Program-made: the position numbers and the translations under genes
The notes under the pieces: generated by a model
What the model was told of the DNA's origin: nothing
The model's input: only the letters and a program-made list of their open reading frames with translations
The model's database searches: none
In this document: piece by piece, positions 32,771-35,362 of the stretch
Layout of the letters: the number at the start of each line of letters is the position of its first letter
How positions within the stretch are numbered: the stretch's first letter is position 1
Assembly (NCBI RefSeq): GCF_009377235.1
Contig: NZ_VMNX01000084.1
Span: 1-35,362 of the forward strand
Direction: 5' to 3'
DNA from: Streptomyces acidicola
Lineage (GTDB): Bacteria > Actinomycetota > Actinomycetes > Streptomycetales > Streptomycetaceae
Length of the DNA stretch: 35,362 nucleotides

Positions 32771-33280
32771 TCAGTACAAACTCGGGGCGGCGCCGGAGGG
32801 CCGCTCGGCGATGGTCGTGGGAGGGCCGGAAGGCCACCTCGTTCCCCGGTCGACGGGGTCGGCGGACCTGCGTCCGACGCCAGGGATGCTGTCATGGCCC
32901 CGGCATGACAAGTGAAGCGCCGGTACGTGAAAATTCTCACGACCGGCCGCCGCCGTCGTCGCGGTGCGGGCGTGTTGCACCGCGACGCGCTCCGTGGCGT
33001 ACAGGCGTGTCAGGGAGGCGAGTTCACGCAGGGACGCGCCCCTGTCCGCCCTGACGACGAAGTGCCCGCCGGGCATCGTGCGCAGTGCGCGGCCGCGCCC
33101 CACGTGGCGCTCCCCGGCATGTACCTCGGATACCTCGGACTCCGGGTTCGTCGCACCGTTCCTCGCGGCCGGGCGGCGCCGAAACGCCGAGGCTCCGCCG
33201 CCCGCGTACGGAATGCGGACCAGCCGTGTCGCAGGGTCTGGCTCGTCGTCCGGACCCTTCCGGGACAGGTCGCGCGTCAT
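32771..33280 (-). pseudogene. Type II thioesterase remnant with internal deletion
   Basis: The frame encodes 169 residues. Residues 19-34 (RLVRIPYAGGGASAFR) match the N terminus of type II thioesterases, which clear misprimed units from PKS/NRPS carrier proteins. Residues about 65-90 (ALRTMPGGHFVVRAD, LRELASLT) match the family's C-terminal end with the catalytic-type histidine at 73. The 130-150 residues normally between these parts, including the GxSxG nucleophile and the aspartate, are missing. The last 80 residues have no family similarity. It keeps an ATG at 33280 but cannot be an active thioesterase. Confidence 0.7.
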
Positions 33281-33459
33281 GGTGCTCCGTCTCGGTTCCG
33301 TCCAGGGGTGAGCGGGCCGGCCGGGTCCGCGGTGGATGAAGTGGTCCCGGCCACGCGGCCTTCACGGTGCCCGGGATCGCTAAAAGGCCGCCAAACTCGG
33401 CACGGTGAGGCCGAGCGGGGGTCGGCGGCCAGGATCCGCCCGGGGCGGATTGTGCATGC

Positions 33460-33477
33460 GCATGGAAGTCTCCATGC
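33460..33477. promoter_or_regulatory. 7-bp dyad upstream of recQ
   Basis: GCATGGA and TCCATGC are separated by AGTC. The dyad is about 170 bases before the helicase start. It may be a regulator site for recQ or a leftover of the neighbouring decayed region. Confidence 0.3.
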
Positions 33478-33555
33478 CCAGCTCGCGCACGGTCGACGCG
33501 CGTAGCTCTCGAAAAACTTCGAACACCTGCCACGAGCGCCCGCTGCCCTGCCCCG

Positions 33556-33610
33556 GAGCCGTCAGGCACGGGCTGACCTGCTCCCGAGCCGTCGGGCGCC
33601 GGCTGGCCTG
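33556..33610. repeat. Imperfect 25-bp direct repeat, 30-bp period
   Basis: Copies at 33556-33580 and 33586-33610 begin GAGCCGTC and end CCTG; they differ at four positions. They lie just upstream of the helicase gene in non-coding DNA. Confidence 0.8.
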
Positions 33611-33648
33611 TGTCCCCGGTTGTCGGTGGTGTCCTGTTGTATGGATGC

Positions 33649-35348
33649 ATGATGCACAGCAGTAGCGCGGATCTGCGGACGGCCGCCGATGCGGTCCTGG
33701 CTCGCCTCATCGGGGACGGCTCGGGGTCGGCCAGGCTGCGAGAGGACCAGTGGCGGGCCATCGAGGCACTGGTCGCCGACAGGTGCCGGGCCCTGGTCGT
33801 CCAGCGCACGGGCTGGGGCAAGTCCGCCGTCTACTTCGTGGCCACCGCCCTGCTGCGCGAGCGGGGCGCGGGGCCGACCGTCATCGTCTCTCCTCTGCTC
33901 GCGCTGATGCGCAACCAGGTCGAGGCCGCCGCCCGGGCCGGCATCCGCGCCCGGACGATCAACTCGTCCAACCCCGAGGAGTGGGAGACCATCCAGGCCG
34001 AGGTCGCCGCGGGCACCGTGGATGTGCTCCTCGTGAGCCCGGAGCGGCTCAACAACCCGGATTTCCGCGACAACGTCCTGCCCAAGCTGGCCGCCGCCAC
34101 CGGACTCCTCGTCGTGGACGAGGCCCACTGCATCTCCGACTGGGGCCATGACTTCCGCCCCGACTACCGGCGGCTGCGCACCGTGCTCACCGAGCTGCCG
34201 CCCGGTGTGCCGGTGCTCGCCACCACCGCCACCGCCAACACACGGGTCACCGCGGACGTGGCCGAGCAGCTGGGCACCGGAACCAGCTCGGACACACTGG
34301 TCCTGCGCGGTCCGCTGGACCGCGAGAGCCTGAGCCTGGGCGTGCTCCGGCTGCCCGACGCCGCCCACCGGCTGGCCTGGCTCGCCGACCACCTGGGCGA
34401 CCTGCCGGGCTCCGGCATCATCTACACCCTCACTGTCGCGGCCGCCGAAGAGGTCACCGCCTTTCTGCGCCAGTGCGGGTACACCGTCGCCGCCTACACC
34501 GGAAAGACCGAGAACGCCGAACGCCAGCAGGCCGAAGAGGCGCTCCTCGCCAATAGGGTCAAGGCGCTGGTGGCCACCTCCGCGCTCGGCATGGGCTTCG
34601 ACAAACCCGACCTCGGCTTCGTCGTCCACCTCGGCTCCCCCTCCTCCCCCATCGCCTACTACCAGCAGGTCGGGCGCGCCGGCCGCGGCGTCGAGCACGC
34701 CGAGGTGCTCCTGCTGCCCGGCCGCGAGGACGAGGCGATCTGGGCATACTTCGCCTCCATCGCCTTCCCGCCCGCGGAGATCGTCCACCGCACCCTCGAC
34801 GCCCTCGCCCAGGTGGACCGGCCGCTGTCGCTGCCCGCACTCGAACCCCTTGTGGAGCTGAACCGCACCCGCCTGGAGACCATGCTCAAGGTTCTCGACG
34901 TCGACGGTGCCGTCCGACGAGTCAAGGGCGGCTGGATCGCCACCGGCCAACCCTGGACGTACGACACCGAGCGGTACGCCTGGGTCGCCAAACAGCGCGC
35001 GGCCGAGCAGCAGGCCATGCGCGACTACGCCACCACGGCGGCCTGCCGCATGGAGTTCCTGCGCCGCCAGCTGGACGACGAGCAGGCAGCCCCCTGCGGC
35101 CGCTGCGACAACTGCACCGGGGCCCCCTTCACGACCGAGGTCTCCCCGGCCGCCCTGGACGCCGCTCGCGGCGAACTCGGCCGCGCCGGGGTCGTGGTGG
35201 AACCCCGCAAGATGTGGCCGACCGGACTCCCGGCCATCGGCGTCGACCTCAAAGGCCGCATCCCGCCCGGCGAACAGGCCGCCCCCGGCCGCGCACTCGG
35301 ACGGCTCTCCGACATCGGCTGGGGCAACCGGCTCCGCCCCCTGCTCTC
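33649..35348 (+). CDS. recQ: RecQ-family ATP-dependent DNA helicase, 3' end missing
   Basis: About 566 residues of a 3'-5' DNA helicase are visible and the frame is still open at the edge. Walker A is RTGWGKS with Lys58. The DEAH box is at 157-160, continuing as CISDWGHDFRPDY, the RecQ aromatic-rich loop. Motif VI contains YYQQVGRAGRG near 340. The zinc-binding domain has Cys466, 483, 486 and 489, giving C-x16-C-x2-C-x2-C as in E. coli RecQ. The start is ATGATG at 33649/33652 with only weak upstream purines. The C-terminal part seen (PRKMWPTGLPAIGVDLKGRI, LSDIGWGNRLRPLL) suits the longer actinobacterial RecQ type of about 700 residues. The true sequence stops at 35348, where adapter begins. 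Confidence 0.92.
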
Positions 35349-35362
35349 CTGTCTCTTATACA
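35349..35362. other. Nextera transposase mosaic-end sequence (sequencing adapter residue)
   Basis: The final 14 bases, CTGTCTCTTATACA, are the first 14 of the Nextera mosaic end CTGTCTCTTATACACATCT. They follow directly on coding sequence of the helicase gene and are AT-rich compared with everything before. They are best read as untrimmed library adapter at a contig end, not as genome sequence. Confidence 0.93.

Larger units (their letters stand above)
33281..33648. other. 368-bp spacer upstream of recQ
   Basis: No protein gene is supported. It contains a 7-bp dyad, GCATGGA-N4-TCCATGC (33460-33477), that could be an operator. An imperfect 25-bp direct repeat with a 30-bp period (33556-33610) ends 38 bases before the helicase start. 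No convincing promoter was found. Confidence 0.5.

Noticed and set aside
33562..34950. Minus-strand frame of about 460 codons at the right end
   Set aside because: The plus strand carries a RecQ helicase with Walker A, DEAH and zinc motifs through the whole stretch; the minus-strand frame has no motifs.
35356..35361. TTA codon at the end of recQ as a sign of bldA control
   Set aside because: The TTA comes from the adapter sequence, not from the genome.

Overview
The window is very high-GC actinobacterial DNA from a Streptomyces or close relative. The evidence is the hrdB principal sigma factor next to a WhiH-type sporulation regulator, a ParE topoisomerase IV subunit, GTG starts, and many 4-bp or 1-bp start/stop overlaps. 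No rRNA, tRNA, CRISPR array or insertion sequence was seen.

Left part (1-20,000), core chromosome. An iron-box-controlled sucrase/ferredoxin-like gene comes first. A CitA/DcuS-type two-component pair (1169-3612) then converges on a DUF485 / cation-acetate symporter operon (5824-3660). parE follows, then a small zinc-ribbon-like protein, a secreted trypsin-like protease, hrdB, and whiH with a candidate sigma-WhiG promoter. After these come a one-piece ABC transporter with degenerate catalytic residues, a NUDIX/winged-helix protein, a glycogen-debranching-like protein and a DUF4192 protein with a GDIN repeat. A pair of DnaA boxes lies upstream of the DUF4192 gene.

Middle part (20,007-31,571), accessory DNA. 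After a secreted phospholipase A2 and a strong terminator comes an about 11-kb minus-strand operon for a deoxysugar. It encodes dTDP-glucose synthase, 4,6-dehydratase, 2,3-dehydratase, 3-ketoreductase, a PMP/[2Fe-2S] 3-dehydratase, a 3,5-epimerase-type enzyme and two 4-ketoreductase-like proteins. Two glycosyltransferases of different families sit at its two ends. Together these would make dTDP-2,6-dideoxy- and dTDP-2,3,6-trideoxyhexoses (olivose/amicetose/rhodinose type) and attach them to an acceptor. No polyketide synthase, NRPS or other scaffold gene lies in the window.

Right part (31,572-35,362). A repeat-rich, apparently decayed stretch holds a SARP-like fragment, a DUF4260 membrane protein gene and a type II thioesterase with its middle deleted. 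These look like remnants of a larger natural-product locus. A RecQ-family helicase gene on the plus strand then runs off the end. The last 14 bases (35349-35362) match the Nextera transposase mosaic end, so the window ends at a contig edge with untrimmed adapter and the end of recQ is artificial.
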